Of a stretch of 64,000 nucleotides of DNA, positions 30,667 to 43,341 are shown in pieces (position 1 is the stretch's first letter; every line of letters starts with the position of its first letter). The position numbers were made by a program, and so were the translations under genes. This stretch comes from Georhizobium profundi (GTDB taxonomy: Bacteria; Pseudomonadota; Alphaproteobacteria; Rhizobiales; Rhizobiaceae). The notes beneath the pieces are model-generated. The model ran no database searches. It saw nothing but the letters and a program-made list of their open reading frames with translations, and had not been told where the DNA came from. Location: assembly GCF_003952725.1 (NCBI RefSeq), contig NZ_CP032509.1, positions 3,496,001-3,560,000 of the forward strand. The letters run 5' to 3'.

Positions 30667-31571
30667 CAGAAATATCCCTCGCGCTTCTTCTTTTCCATGG
30701 AGCCCGATTCGTCGCGGTCGATCAGGCGACCCTGCCGCTCGGAGGTGCGCGCAATCAGCATTTCACGCACGATGCCTGGCAGGTCGTCGGCTTCCGACTC
30801 GATCGCACCGGTCAGCGGATAGCAGCCGAGTGTGCGGAACCGCACCATCTTCTCTTCGATCTTCTCGCCAGGCTGCAGCTTCATGCGATCGTCGTCGACC
30901 ATGATCAGCATGCCGTCGCGCTCGACGACCGGGCGCTTCTTGGCAAAATAAAGCGGCACGATCGGGATCTCTTCGGCGAGAATGTACTGCCAGATATCGA
31001 GTTCGGTCCAGTTGGAGAGCGGGAAGACGCGGATCGATTCGCCCTGGCCGACGCGCGTGTTGTAGATCTTCCACATCTCCGGCCGCTGGCCCTTCGGGTC
31101 CCAGGCGTGGCTGGAATTGCGGAAGGAGAAGATACGCTCCTTCGCCCGGCTCTTTTCTTCGTCGCGGCGCGCACCGCCAAAGGCGGCGTCATAGCGCCCG
31201 GCGTCGAGCGCCTGGCGAAGCGCGACGGTCTTCATGATGTGGGTGTGCGTGTTGGAGCCGTGATCGAACGGGTTGATGCCCTGCTCCACGCCATCCTGGT
31301 TGATGTGCACATCGAGATCGAAGCCGCGCTCGCGCGCCATGCGGTCGCGAAACTCGATCATTTCCCGGAACTTCCAGGTCGTGTCGACGTGCAGGAAGGG
31401 GAACGGCGGCTTGGCGGGGTAGAACGCCTTCATCGCCAGGTGCAGCATGACGGAGGAGTCCTTGCCCACCGAATAAAGCATGACCGGGCGCTGAAAGGTC
31501 GCCGCGACCTCGCGGAAGATATGGATCGACTCCGCTTCGAGCCGTTCGAGATGGGAAAGAGGTTTGTTCAT
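30666..31571 (-). CDS. cysD: Sulfate adenylyltransferase subunit 2
   Basis: A 301-residue PP-loop ATPase family enzyme that forms APS with Cys[21 protein letters not shown] is the canonical start, [20 protein letters not shown] holds the SxGKDS PP-loop motif, and [20 protein letters not shown] and [12 protein letters not shown] follow. ATG 31571 agrees with the family; the longer frame upstream is not conserved. A GC-rich hairpin lies just upstream of the start. Confidence 0.95.
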   Translation of the reverse strand: MNKPLSHLERLEAESIHIFREVAATFQRPVMLYSVGKDSSVMLHLAMKAFYPAKPPFPFLHVDTTWKFREMIEFRDRMARERGFDLDVHINQDGVEQGINPFDHGSNTHTHIMKTVALRQALDAGRYDAAFGGARRDEEKSRAKERIFSFRNSSHAWDPKGQRPEMWKIYNTRVGQGESIRVFPLSNWTELDIWQYILAEEIPIVPLYFAKKRPVVERDGMLIMVDDDRMKLQPGEKIEEKMVRFRTLGCYPLTGAIESEADDLPGIVREMLIARTSERQGRLIDRDESGSMEKKKREGYF

Positions 31572-31600
31572 AAGGCCTGACCGGTCGAAATGCAGAAGGA

Positions 31601-31627
31601 CCGGGGCCCGTTTTTCACCGGCCCCGG
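31601..31627 (-). promoter_or_regulatory. Leader hairpin upstream of cysD
   Basis: Perfect arms CCGGGGCC and GGCCCCGG with an 11-base loop lie 30 bases upstream of the cysD ATG. No U-run follows, so it could be a leader structure rather than a terminator. Confidence 0.4.
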
Positions 31628-31731
31628 CTCCTCCAATTGGCTGCACGCTATCGAAAGCCGCAGCGTGATCCGAGAGATTTTATTGCGAGTTTGCCGATGG
31701 GCTCGGAAAGTTATTCTTGCAGCCTGTCACG

Positions 31732-31761
31732 AAAAAGGAGGCCACGCACCGCGCGGCCTCC
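31732..31761 (-). terminator. Rho-independent terminator of bioY
   Basis: On the minus strand GGAGGCC-N11-GGCCTCC is followed by TTTTT, 27 bases after the bioY stop. Confidence 0.8.
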
Positions 31762-31787
31762 CCCAAATCTGTGTCGTTTGGCCTGGA

Positions 31788-32384
31788 TCAGCGGCTGAAC
31801 TTGGCGATCAGGCCCCAGATTGCCGGCACGATCGAAGCTGCGAGCGCAGCCTTGATCAGGTCCGGCACGATGAACGGAACGACGCCGAACTGCCAGGACT
31901 GCTCGGCACCGATCAGCAGTGCCAGCCAGGCAAAGCCCATGGCGAGCATGACGACATCGGCCACAACGATCGCACCGAAGAACTTGAAGGGGTTGCGGTC
32001 CCAGCCGCGATCCGCTGCCCAGCCAACGATTGCCGCCATGACGACGAAACCGGCGAGGTAGCCGCCGGTCGTGCCGAGCATGTAGGCGATGCCGATGCCC
32101 TTCTCTGGCGTGCTCTGGAAGACGGGCAGGCCCATGGCGCCCTGGGCGAGATAGAGAACGAGCGTCGCCACCGCGAGGCGCATGCCGAAGGCTGCCGCAA
32201 TCAGGAAGATGGCAAGCGTCTGCAGCGACAGGTCGACCGGTCCGAACACGACCTTGGCCTTGGCGGAAACCGTCAGGAGCAACGTGCCGGCGACAGCCAG
32301 CATGATCTGCGCAACGGTGCGGCCGGTGCCGGACTGCGGCAACGCGGTTGAAACGAGAGAACGGGAGGTCAGTGCGGTTGCCAT
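31788..32384 (-). CDS. bioY: Biotin ECF transporter S component BioY
   Basis: A 198-residue membrane protein with six hydrophobic segments. The family core is visible: FGPVDLSLQTLAIFLIAAAF, LYLAQGAMGLPVF, LGTTGGYLAGFVV. BioY binds biotin and works alone or with an energy-coupling module; no bioM or bioN is next to it here. ATG 32384 follows GAGGAAC. A terminator follows. Confidence 0.94.
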   Translation of the reverse strand: MATALTSRSLVSTALPQSGTGRTVAQIMLAVAGTLLLTVSAKAKVVFGPVDLSLQTLAIFLIAAAFGMRLAVATLVLYLAQGAMGLPVFQSTPEKGIGIAYMLGTTGGYLAGFVVMAAIVGWAADRGWDRNPFKFFGAIVVADVVMLAMGFAWLALLIGAEQSWQFGVVPFIVPDLIKAALAASIVPAIWGLIAKFSR

Positions 32385-32503
32385 GAATGGTTCCTCATGC
32401 AAATGGGCTTGAGCGTCGATCGCCGAATACCGTGACTCCTCCTATATTGTGAAGGGCGAGGAGCGGCAACCATCCTCCCCGAAGGCTCCCCGAAAGAACG
32501 CTG

Positions 32504-33406
32504 ATGGCCCTCACCTTCGATACCAAGTTCGAGCCCGCCCATGGGACGCCCGTGCCGGTGGCCGATGGTGTGGTCAGGATCACCGCGCCGAATTCGGGGC
32601 CCCTCACCTTTCACGGCACGAACAGCTATATCGTCGGCAAGGAGACGCTGTGCGTCATCGATCCTGGTCCTGAGATCGAATCGCATTATCAGGCGCTCCT
32701 TGCGGCCATCGCTGGCCGACCGGTCAGCCACATTGCCGTCAGCCACACGCACCGGGATCACTCACCGCTGTCGCGGCGCCTTGCGCAAGAAACGGGCGCA
32801 ACGATCGTTGCCGAGGGCCCGCACCGGGCAGCCCGGCCCCTTTATCTCGGCGAGGTCAATCCGCTCGAAGAGGCGTCGGACATGGAGTTCATACCGGATC
32901 TCTCGCTCGAAGACGGTGCGGTCATCGATGGCGACGGCTGGCGCCTGACGACGATCCACACGCCGGGCCACACGGCCAATCATGCCGCTTTCGCGTTGGA
33001 AGATGGCGTGGTGTTTTCGGCCGACCACGTGATGGCGTGGGCAACGACCATCGTCGCCCCGCCCGACGGGGCAATGTCCGATTTCATGGCCTCTCTCGAT
33101 CGCATGCTTGAGCGCGACGACCGTCTCTATCTGCCGGGGCATGGCGGCCCGGTATTCAAGCCGCGCGCGTTCCTGCGGGGGCTCAAGACCCATCGGCGGA
33201 TGCGCGAAACGGCGATCCTCGAGCGGGTCCGTCAAGGCGACCGCACGGTCGCCGATATCGTGGCGGTGATTTACCGAGACACAGACAAGCGTCTTCACGG
33301 TGCAGCCGCTCTCTCCGTGCTTGCCCATTTGGAAGACCTCGTGGCGCGCGGCGCCGTCACCACCGACGGCCCCCCGGCCATCGATGCGATCTATCTGCCG
33401 GCCTGA
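32504..33406 (+). CDS. Metallo-beta-lactamase-fold hydrolase (LACTB2-like)
   Basis: A 300-residue MBL-fold enzyme. The metal motif is HIAVSHTHRDHSPLSRRL; further ligands are in IHTPGHTANHAAF, FSADHVMAW and YLPGHGGPV. Residues 230-300 form a helical winged-helix-like C-terminal part, as in LACTB2-type proteins. The substrate is unknown; relatives act on RNA or thioesters. Its promoter region is shared with the divergent bioY. Confidence 0.9.
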   Translation: MALTFDTKFEPAHGTPVPVADGVVRITAPNSGPLTFHGTNSYIVGKETLCVIDPGPEIESHYQALLAAIAGRPVSHIAVSHTHRDHSPLSRRLAQETGATIVAEGPHRAARPLYLGEVNPLEEASDMEFIPDLSLEDGAVIDGDGWRLTTIHTPGHTANHAAFALEDGVVFSADHVMAWATTIVAPPDGAMSDFMASLDRMLERDDRLYLPGHGGPVFKPRAFLRGLKTHRRMRETAILERVRQGDRTVADIVAVIYRDTDKRLHGAAALSVLAHLEDLVARGAVTTDGPPAIDAIYLPA

Positions 33407-33565
33407 TGCGTTACCGTGTACCGCGCGGCATAAAGAAACCCTGATGCGCATCGCCGGCATGCAGATCGTGATGATCGAGACCGGAGATGACCCCGGACAT
33501 GCAGTTTCGAGAGCGATATTCGATCACGCGAGCTGGGCTACGGAAACCCCCGAAATACTCAGATC

Positions 33566-33955
33566 CTACTCTTCGCGACCCGTTCCATCACGATCGCCTT
33601 CATATCGTTTGGCAAGCTGAAACGGCGGCAGCCACGACTCACGACGGATGGTCCAGAGTTCGTAGGTCGGGATCAGTTGGTCGGTATCGTCGAGAACTCC
33701 GAGGCTCACTTCAATCTCGTCCGCGCTGCGAGCGAAAACGGACGACCCGCAGCGAGGACAGAAGAACCGCCCAGCATAGCTTTGTGTTTCGCCCTCGATA
33801 GACACTGCATCTTGAGGGAAAATTGCAGATGCATGGAACAGAGCGCCATGATGCTTGCGGCAGTCGCGGCAGTGACAAAGACCAATTCGGTAGGGTTCTC
33901 CCGAAGCCACGATCCGGACATTGCCGCACAAGCACCCACCTGTGAACCGATTCAT
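33566..33955 (-). CDS. GFA-family (S-hydroxymethylglutathione synthase-like) protein
   Basis: A 129-residue zinc protein of the GFA/CENP-V fold. Zinc cysteines lie in FTGGCLCGNVR, LCHCRDCRKHHGALF and RFFCPRCGSSVFAR. Named members speed formaldehyde conjugation to glutathione, but most family members have no proven reaction. Monocistronic; base composition near the 3' end is lower in GC than the surroundings. Confidence 0.9.
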   Translation of the reverse strand: MNRFTGGCLCGNVRIVASGEPYRIGLCHCRDCRKHHGALFHASAIFPQDAVSIEGETQSYAGRFFCPRCGSSVFARSADEIEVSLGVLDDTDQLIPTYELWTIRRESWLPPFQLAKRYEGDRDGTGREE

Positions 33956-34017
33956 GCATGCGTCCCCTGATGAAATCGGATCACCGACATTCCTTTACAT
34001 CGCCCAGCGACGCGATG

Positions 34018-34953
34018 CTAATCGACCGCGACGCCCAGCAGTTCGGCATCCAACGCCGTCAGGAAGCGCTCGATCGTGCGTGCGTTCAACCCCAGATCAT
34101 GCCCGGCGTAGCGCGTGGAGGACCGCATGTCGACGCGCGTCGTTTCCGCTTCCTCGATCAACCGGATGACGACGTCGGACTTGATCGCGAGCACCGGCGT
34201 GGAGGCCTCGCCCTGGATCACCACCCGCGAAGGACGGAGCAAGGGCGCGGCAGAAACGGGGTCGCGCGGCGCGGGCATGGGCAGCGGCGGGTTCAGGATT
34301 TCGGGCGGCGGCGCACTGCCAACGGCGCTCTCCTCGATCTCTTCTTCGTCGAGAGGTTCGAGCAATTCGGGGGTAACGACCGGATTGAAGCCGTCTGTCT
34401 CGACGATCGCGATACCTCGCTGGTCGAGCACGGTCGCAACAGCCGTCGACACACGGTCGATCGCGCCTTCATAGCGGCGACCGGTCAGCTCCGGATAGGC
34501 GGCGGCCCGTACCGCCAGGGTCGGCTCCTGCCGAGGCGGCACCATCCGGGACAGCCAGCTTCGCACGAACACCGGCTCGCGCAGAAACTGTGGCTCGTCG
34601 ACGCTGTCGGTCGAAATGTCGTGCAGATAGGGCTTTTCGATGAACTGGGCCGCTCCGATCGCCGATGGGATGACCACCGCCAGCGCCAGCATGATGCCCC
34701 AGAAGGACGATCTGCCCCCCTTGGCGCCGACGGACCATAACCGCCATAAGCCGATAAGCCCGAGCAGCAACGCGACCGCGGCGAACACCAGGGACAAGCC
34801 GGCAATGGCGACGAAATTGTCGGTCTGCAGCATGCCGAAGCGCTGGCCCGTCGCGGCGAAACCGAAGAGCAGAATCGCGAACACGCCCATGCGGCCAGCC
34901 CACGCCCCGCTTCGCGACCGTGGCCGTTCATATCGCACCGCCGTCCGGATCAA
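34018..34953 (-). CDS. DUF1499 family membrane protein
   Basis: A 311-residue protein with three hydrophobic helices in the first 105 residues (GVFAILLFGFAATG, VAIAGLSLVFAAVALLLGL, FWGIMLALAVVIPSAIGAA). A soluble DUF1499-type part follows (DISTDSVDEPQFL, VETDGFNPVVT, VIRLIEEAETTRVDMRSSTR). A long acidic Pro-rich insertion splits that domain (EPLDEEEIEES). Function unknown. Confidence 0.8.
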   Translation of the reverse strand: MIRTAVRYERPRSRSGAWAGRMGVFAILLFGFAATGQRFGMLQTDNFVAIAGLSLVFAAVALLLGLIGLWRLWSVGAKGGRSSFWGIMLALAVVIPSAIGAAQFIEKPYLHDISTDSVDEPQFLREPVFVRSWLSRMVPPRQEPTLAVRAAAYPELTGRRYEGAIDRVSTAVATVLDQRGIAIVETDGFNPVVTPELLEPLDEEEIEESAVGSAPPPEILNPPLPMPAPRDPVSAAPLLRPSRVVIQGEASTPVLAIKSDVVIRLIEEAETTRVDMRSSTRYAGHDLGLNARTIERFLTALDAELLGVAVD

Positions 34954-35119
34954 CTGCTTCTCCTTGCCTGCCCCTGTCTGCTCTTATCCGACTCCCGCCC
35001 ATCGTGTCAGCCACATGCAAGCTCTTGCTGCCACAGTTAAGCCAAGCTTTGCAGAAATGTTTGAAGGCGTAGGCGAAAGCTTGCGGGGCGGGCTGGTTTG
35101 TTTAGGTACGGAGAGACCT

Positions 35120-35512
35120 ATGGGGACCGTTATCCCGTCGGCTGCGGCCGGCGTTGCCGCTAGTTCAGCACCCTTGTTGCCGCGACCGCCGCGCGACTAC
35201 GCCCTCGATCTTCTCGAACTTGAAATGGCGCTCGACAGTGCACAGCCAGGTGCTAACGGGTTCGCCGACAGTGTCCGCGAAGTCACGCGGGCGCTTGGCG
35301 GCACCTACCTGTTCGATCTGCCGGCTTCCGGTATTCTGGACGGCAAGCAGCGTATCGCGGCCCTCAGCATGCCGATCGGAGCGGGCGGCACGATCGTCTT
35401 CGTCGTTCTCAGCGAAGACGGCTCGTCGGTCAGCGTCGACATGGTCACGGAGGAAACGGCAGATCTTGCCCGCTTCGCCGAAGCTTTCTTGACGCTTCAC
35501 CAGCATTTTTAA
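35120..35512 (+). CDS. Hypothetical protein
   Basis: A 130-residue soluble protein with a Pro/Ala-rich N-terminus, then an alpha/beta segment (RDYALDLLELEMALDSAQPG, ALGGTYLFDLPASGI, IVFVVLSEDGSSVSVDMVTE). ATG 35120 follows GGAGAGA; an ATG 63 bases earlier is also in frame. No family is recognised. Monocistronic, between a divergent DUF1499 gene and a glycosyltransferase-like gene. Confidence 0.65.
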   Translation: MGTVIPSAAAGVAASSAPLLPRPPRDYALDLLELEMALDSAQPGANGFADSVREVTRALGGTYLFDLPASGILDGKQRIAALSMPIGAGGTIVFVVLSEDGSSVSVDMVTEETADLARFAEAFLTLHQHF

Positions 35513-35709
35513 GCCCGACACACACTTTTACACGGCAATAGCGGTCTCCAAGCGGTCGCAACGGCATATTTCCGTTCATTTTGCGGGGCGCTGGTGCTAT
35601 GTGCCGCATCACTGACTCCCCGACGCCTCCACAGCGCCGCTGAGCCCATCTCTGTGGCTTGCCGAACACCGACCGGCCGGCCCGCTCTGCTCTATTCGGG
35701 TGCGCTCCA

Positions 35710-36522
35710 TTGAACGTTACGTCCATCACTGCCGATCCCACGATCCTCACGCTGAAATGGGGCGATCGATACGGGGCCGACTATGTCAACACGCTCTACC
35801 GGGCCGCTGAGAGCCAGATGGGCGGGCGAAAATTCCGCTTCCTGTGTTTCACGGACCAGACCGGCGGACTTTTGAACACGATCGAAACGCGCCCAATCCC
35901 CGACATGCCAATCGACCGATCGGTCTGGACGCACGGCATGTTTCCCAAGCTTTTGATGTTCATTCCCGACATCCTGGCCAAGGGAACGCCGGTCCTCTTC
36001 CTCGATCTCGATGTCATGATCACCGGCAATCTCGCGCGCATGTTCGATCGCATCACCTCTGTCGGTGGGCTTCACGTCATCCGCGAATGGAATCCGACGA
36101 TCTGGCGTGCGCTGCCCGTCAACTGGCGGCCGAACCGGGGCTCGAATTCATCTGTGGTAGGCTTTCGCGTGGGCGAGCAGACGCATCTCTGGTCGATGTT
36201 CAAGCAGGATCCGGACGGCGTGATGAGACAATATCACAACGACCAGATCTTCATCGATGCGCATGCCAAGGGTCGGCACTATTGGCCGAACTCCTGGTGC
36301 GGCAGCTTCAAGCGGCATTGTGCCTGGCACTGGCCGCTGAACTATGTCTTCACCACCCCTGCCCGCCCGCGAAACTTCAGCGTGCTGACTTTCCACGGGC
36401 GCCCGGACTACCACTCGCTGCTTCTCGAAGACGGTGCAAAGCGGTGGGGCACGGAATGGCGCTTCGGCACCAAGCCTGTATCCTGGGTGAAGGACTATTG
36501 CGACCGCTTCCGGTCGCTCTGA
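35710..36522 (+). CDS. Glycosyltransferase-like protein with DxD motif
   Basis: A protein of about 270 residues. LTLKWGDRYGADYVNTLYRA opens an alpha/beta fold, and PVLFLDLDVMITGNLARMF holds the DxD metal site of GT-A enzymes. SNSSVVGFRVGEQ, YHNDQIFIDAH and FHGRPDYHSL follow. Similar proteins occur beside surface-polysaccharide genes, but none is nearby. Start uncertain: only TTG codons are available at 35659 and 35710. Confidence 0.75.
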   Translation: MNVTSITADPTILTLKWGDRYGADYVNTLYRAAESQMGGRKFRFLCFTDQTGGLLNTIETRPIPDMPIDRSVWTHGMFPKLLMFIPDILAKGTPVLFLDLDVMITGNLARMFDRITSVGGLHVIREWNPTIWRALPVNWRPNRGSNSSVVGFRVGEQTHLWSMFKQDPDGVMRQYHNDQIFIDAHAKGRHYWPNSWCGSFKRHCAWHWPLNYVFTTPARPRNFSVLTFHGRPDYHSLLLEDGAKRWGTEWRFGTKPVSWVKDYCDRFRSL

Positions 36523-36546
36523 TACGCACTGCCGTTCCAAGATGTC

Positions 36547-36574
36547 GCCGGGGCACCTAGTGCGACACCCCGGC
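36547..36574. terminator. Hairpin between convergent genes
   Basis: GCCGGGG-N14-CCCCGGC in the 70-base gap between the glycosyltransferase-like gene and ppdK, which converge. No clear U-run on either strand. Confidence 0.4.
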
Positions 36575-36592
36575 TGGATCGAAGCGTGGCGA

Positions 36593-39265
<2,673 letters not shown>

Positions 39266-39390
39266 CCAGCTTCTCCCGTTGGACGTCGAACCGTCTGCAG
39301 TGCGCTTATAGAATATCGGCGCCGGAATAAACGGTGTCTTTGGTGGTGTGCACCATCGTCTGAAGAGAAGACCTGGATGACACTGGCCGC

Positions 39391-39714
39391 TCAGGCGCGG
39401 GCAAGCGCCCTTGACCGGAAGAACGACTCGACCTTGGCGGTCGTGTTGGTCGACCGCTTGAAGATCACGCCGATGCGCTGCGGCGATCGCCAGACGATGC
39501 GGCCCTGCAGCCAGCCAAGCTCCGGCGCGTGAATATCGATCTCATCGCCCTTGTTGAGCGAAGCATAGGCGCTTATCCGAATGGATATTCCCGTGCGCGA
39601 CAGATCGAAGGCACGGCCGCGATGAGCGCGCTCGCCATGCCTGATTTGGACATCAAAATCGCATCGCCGTCGCGGCTCGCGCCGCTGGTCTGGAAGCATC
39701 ATGCTCTCCGACAA
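39391..39714 (-). CDS. PilZ domain protein
   Basis: A 107-residue single-domain PilZ protein. RREPRRRCDFDVQIR carries the RxxxR c-di-GMP binding motif and FDLSRTGISIRI the DxSxxG motif. It probably senses cyclic di-GMP. A GGDEF/EAL protein that could change the level of this messenger is encoded at 52833-55742. The output target is unknown. Confidence 0.9.
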   Translation of the reverse strand: MSESMMLPDQRREPRRRCDFDVQIRHGERAHRGRAFDLSRTGISIRISAYASLNKGDEIDIHAPELGWLQGRIVWRSPQRIGVIFKRSTNTTAKVESFFRSRALARA

Positions 39715-39789
39715 CCACCGCTGACCAGGGTGTATCGTGCCGGAGCAGGTGTTGCGCTTCAGGAAATGCGAAGGCTCAAATTGAAGCGA

Positions 39790-42700
39790 TCAGCTCGCTT
39801 CGCGGATTTGCTCGGCTGTTTCGAGGTCTACGGACACGAGCTGGGACACGCCCTGCTCGGCCATGGTTACGCCGAACAGCCTGTTCATGCGCGCCATGGT
39901 GATCGGATTGTGGGTGATGAGGATGAAGCGGGTCTCGGTCGATGCCGCCATCTCGTCCATCAGATTGCAGAAGCGCTCCACATTGTGGTCGTCAAGCGGT
40001 GCATCGACCTCGTCGAGCACGCAGATCGGCGCCGGGTTGGTCAGGAACACCGCAAAGATCAGCGCCATTGCCGTCAGCGCTTGCTCGCCGCCGGACAGCA
40101 GGGTCATGGTCTGCGGTTTCTTGCCGGGCGGCCGGGCGAGAATTTCGAGCCCAGCCTCCAGCGGATCGTCAGATTCGACGAGCTGGAGCTCCGCCGTCCC
40201 ACCGCCGAAGAGATGGGTGAACAAGCGGCGAAACTGCTGGTCCACCACCTCGAATGCGGCCAGCAAACGCTCGCGGCCTTCGCGGTTGAGGCTCTGGATG
40301 GCGCCCCGCAGCTTGCGGATCGCCTCGATCACGTCCTCTCGCTCGCCGACGATCTGATCCAGCCGCTCAGAAAGTTCCTGGCTTTCCGCCTCCGCCCGAA
40401 GATTGACGGCGCCGAGCCTTTCGCGATCCACCTTCAGCTGCTCCAGCCTTCGGTCGGTCACCAGCGCGTCGGGCAATGGCTGGTCATGACCAAGCCCGGT
40501 ATGCCGGATGGCCTCGTGCGGATGGCAGCCGAGCGCATCGCGGATGCGCGCCTCGATCTCCTCGCGTCGTTCCCGCGCGGCGTGCAGGCGCTCTTCCGCT
40601 CGCCCGCGCTCCTCGCGCGAGGAAGCCAGCGCGGAAAGCGCATCATTGGCAGCCTGATCGAGCTTCTTCTGCCTTGCGTCGGCCTCGTTCAACCGGTCGC
40701 GCGCCTCGCGCCGCAGCCTCTCGGCTTCCTTTAATTGCCCAAGAAGTGCCACCCGCTTTTCTTCCAGATCGTCGGGTGATGCATCAAGCGTCGCGGCCTC
40801 GGCGCTTGCTTCTTCCTGCCGCTTCTTGAGCTCCGCGATATGGGCTTCGGCGCCCGCCGCGCGTTCCATCCACGCCTTGCGGTCGCCGTCGATCGCCTCG
40901 ATGCGGCGTCCGCGGGCTTCTTTTTCCCGCAACCCCGCATCGTGCCGCGACCGCGCCTCGGCCGCGGCCGTACGGCCTTGTGCCAGCACGAGCGTTGCGG
41001 CGGACAAGCGTTGATCGAGGGCCGACAGATCCGGCGCCTCGGCAAGCTGCGCCCTGGCTGCCGCCAGCGCTTCGCTCAGTTCGGCGAGCGTGGCGGATGT
41101 CTGCGCATGGGTTTCATCGAGCACCGCCTTGCGGCTCGCGAACTGGCCGGCGGCACGCTCGGCGTCCTGCGATGCGTCGCGGGCACGATCGACCTGCCGT
41201 GCCATCTCGTCGCGCTTGCCGCGCAGGAGTTTCATCGCTTCCGTGGCCAGCTGGACAGCAGTCTTGGCGGCATCGAACGCAGCCTCCGCCTTCTTGACCT
41301 CCTCGGAGGCGGCAACCGCCTCGGCATCAAGCTCGGCCAGCCGATTTTTTTGCTCGAGCCTGAGTGCCGCGGCCGTCGGCGCGTCCGCGCCGGCCACAAA
41401 ACCATCCCACCGCCACAGAGCGCCGTTGCGGGTCACGATCCGCTGCCCGGGCTTCAACAGTGCCTGAATACGCGGCCCGTCCGAGGCTTCGACGAGCCCC
41501 ACCTGCCGCAGCCGTCGCGCCAGCGCCTGAGGTGCATCGACATGGTTTGCGAGTGACCGAACGCCTTCCGGCAGATCTCCGTCAGCCTCCCCCTCGCCCG
41601 TGAAACGCCAATGGGCGGGCGCGCGCTCGTCGAGCGGCTGGTCGAGATCGTCACCAAGCGCCGCTCCAAGGGCTTTCTCGAAGCCCCGGTCCACCCGCAT
41701 GCTTTCCACGGCGGCTGGGAAGGCGCCACTACCCGCTCCGCCTGCCAGCATCTTGCGGATCGTGCGCGCCTCGGTCTCAACGGCATTCAGCGCCGCGCGG
41801 GCCTTGTCGAGAGGGCCGCGCATCTGTGGCTCGCGCTCGCGCGCCTGCTCCAGTACGGTTTCCGCGTCGACCAGTTGCAGCCGCAGGGTCTCCGCCTCTG
41901 CCAGCACAGCCTCCAGCGCCTGCCGTTTCGCTTCCGGATCGGGCAAGCCTGCGATCTTCCCGTTGATCTCGTCGCGTTCCTTCTCGATGGAACGCAGTTG
42001 CCCGGCCGTACGGGTTTCCCGATCGGTCAGGTCGCGCAGACTGCGCTCCTGCTGGTTGCGCGCCGCCGCAGCTTCCGCCCGCTCGGCCGTGATCGCGGCG
42101 ACGACCGATTCAGCTTCAGTCAAAGCGGTCGCAGTCCGTTCGACCGCAGCTCTCGCCTGTGTTTCGAGATCGACGGATGCGGCCAGCAACGATTTCAGTT
42201 CGGCCTGCTCGGCATCGAGCTTTGCGATTGCACCCTTGTTGTCGGTGATGAGCGCTTCTTCACGGGCGATGTCGCGAACGAGTTGTGCCAACCGCTGCTG
42301 CAGCTCTTCGCGACGCCGCGTGATGCGATCGACTTCGGCGTCGAGCTGCGTCCTTGCAATTTCGAGCCGCTGCAGCGCAGCGCCTGCCTTTCCAGCCGCG
42401 TCGCGCAGTTCTGGGATCCGGTGCGCGCCGATCGCCTGCGCCTTCACGGCTTCCATCTGCGCCTGCGCCCGCTCGGCCACCGTGCTCGTCGCCTGCGCAA
42501 GAATGGACTGGGCTTCGCCCTCGGCCTTCTTGTCGCCTATCCAGCGGATATGCAGCAGCGTCGCCTCGGCGGCGCGGATGTCGGCGGACAGTTGCTTGAA
42601 CCGGTTTGCCTGCCGCGCCTGTCGTTTCAGGCTGTCAATCTGGCTGCGCAATTCACCGGTCACGTCGTCCAGACGTTCGAGGTTCGTCTCGGCGGCTCGC

Positions 42701-43251
42701 AGGCGCAGCTCAGCCTCGTGGCGGCGCGAATGCAGGCCGGAAATGCCGGCTGCCTCTTCCAGAAGCTGGCGGCGGGCCTGCGGTTTGGCCTGGATCAACT
42801 CGCCGATGCGGCCCTGCCCCACCATGGAAGGCGAGCGCGCCCCGGTCGAGGCGTCGGCGAAAAGCAGTTGCACGTCCTTGGCGCGCGCTTCCTTGCCGTT
42901 GATCCGGTAGACGGACCCCGCCTCCCGCTCGATGCGCCGCGTGACCTGAATTTCGTCGTGATCGTTGAAACCGGCCGGTGCCGTGCGGTCCGAATTGTCG
43001 AGGTGGAGGCCAACTTCAGCCGTGTTGCGTGCCGGGCGATTGCCGGATCCCGAGAAGATCACGTCGTCCATGCCGGACGCGCGCATATTCTTGTAGGAGT
43101 TTTCGCCCATCACCCAGCGGATCGCTTCCACCAGATTGGACTTTCCGCAGCCATTCGGGCCGACGACACCCGTCAACCCGCGCTCGATGATGAATTCGGA
43201 AGGCTCCACGAAGGATTTGAAGCCGATCAGGCGAAGCTTGGTGAACTTCAT
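39790..43251 (-). CDS. smc: Chromosome segregation protein SMC
   Basis: A 1153-residue condensin ATPase. N-terminal Walker A TGVVGPNGCGKSNLVEAIRW, two long coiled coils around a hinge at about residues 500-620, and C-terminal signature LLSGGEQALTAMALIFAVFL with Walker B PICVLDEVDAPLDDHNV. It compacts and segregates the chromosome with ScpA/ScpB. It is transcribed in the same direction as the upstream dsbA-like gene but separated by a strong terminator. Confidence 0.97.
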   Translation of the reverse strand: MKFTKLRLIGFKSFVEPSEFIIERGLTGVVGPNGCGKSNLVEAIRWVMGENSYKNMRASGMDDVIFSGSGNRPARNTAEVGLHLDNSDRTAPAGFNDHDEIQVTRRIEREAGSVYRINGKEARAKDVQLLFADASTGARSPSMVGQGRIGELIQAKPQARRQLLEEAAGISGLHSRRHEAELRLRAAETNLERLDDVTGELRSQIDSLKRQARQANRFKQLSADIRAAEATLLHIRWIGDKKAEGEAQSILAQATSTVAERAQAQMEAVKAQAIGAHRIPELRDAAGKAGAALQRLEIARTQLDAEVDRITRRREELQQRLAQLVRDIAREEALITDNKGAIAKLDAEQAELKSLLAASVDLETQARAAVERTATALTEAESVVAAITAERAEAAAARNQQERSLRDLTDRETRTAGQLRSIEKERDEINGKIAGLPDPEAKRQALEAVLAEAETLRLQLVDAETVLEQAREREPQMRGPLDKARAALNAVETEARTIRKMLAGGAGSGAFPAAVESMRVDRGFEKALGAALGDDLDQPLDERAPAHWRFTGEGEADGDLPEGVRSLANHVDAPQALARRLRQVGLVEASDGPRIQALLKPGQRIVTRNGALWRWDGFVAGADAPTAAALRLEQKNRLAELDAEAVAASEEVKKAEAAFDAAKTAVQLATEAMKLLRGKRDEMARQVDRARDASQDAERAAGQFASRKAVLDETHAQTSATLAELSEALAAARAQLAEAPDLSALDQRLSAATLVLAQGRTAAAEARSRHDAGLREKEARGRRIEAIDGDRKAWMERAAGAEAHIAELKKRQEEASAEAATLDASPDDLEEKRVALLGQLKEAERLRREARDRLNEADARQKKLDQAANDALSALASSREERGRAEERLHAARERREEIEARIRDALGCHPHEAIRHTGLGHDQPLPDALVTDRRLEQLKVDRERLGAVNLRAEAESQELSERLDQIVGEREDVIEAIRKLRGAIQSLNREGRERLLAAFEVVDQQFRRLFTHLFGGGTAELQLVESDDPLEAGLEILARPPGKKPQTMTLLSGGEQALTAMALIFAVFLTNPAPICVLDEVDAPLDDHNVERFCNLMDEMAASTETRFILITHNPITMARMNRLFGVTMAEQGVSQLVSVDLETAEQIREAS

Positions 43252-43289
43252 CCGTCACGGTCCCGCAAGACGAGCGCTGCCATCAAATA

Positions 43290-43321
43290 AAAAGGCGGAC
43301 GCGCGAGCGCATCCGCCTTTT
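43290..43321. terminator. Bidirectional rho-independent terminator between dsbA-like gene and smc
   Basis: AAAAGGCGGAcGCG-N-CGCaTCCGCCTTTT, a long stem with an A-run and a T-run at its two ends. It follows the dsbA-like stop (43342) in its direction of reading. Confidence 0.82.
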
Positions 43322-43341
43322 CCGGGAATGAAATTGTGCGG

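Noticed and set aside
33444..33620. Short plus-strand ORF after the MBL-fold gene
   Set aside because: About 58 codons, convergent and overlapping the GFA-family gene; no domain, low-quality composition.
41600..43290. Long plus-strand ORFs (up to 559 codons) antisense to smc
   Set aside because: They mirror the codon bias of smc, lack any domain, and have unusual Leu/Arg-rich composition; smc itself is unmistakable.
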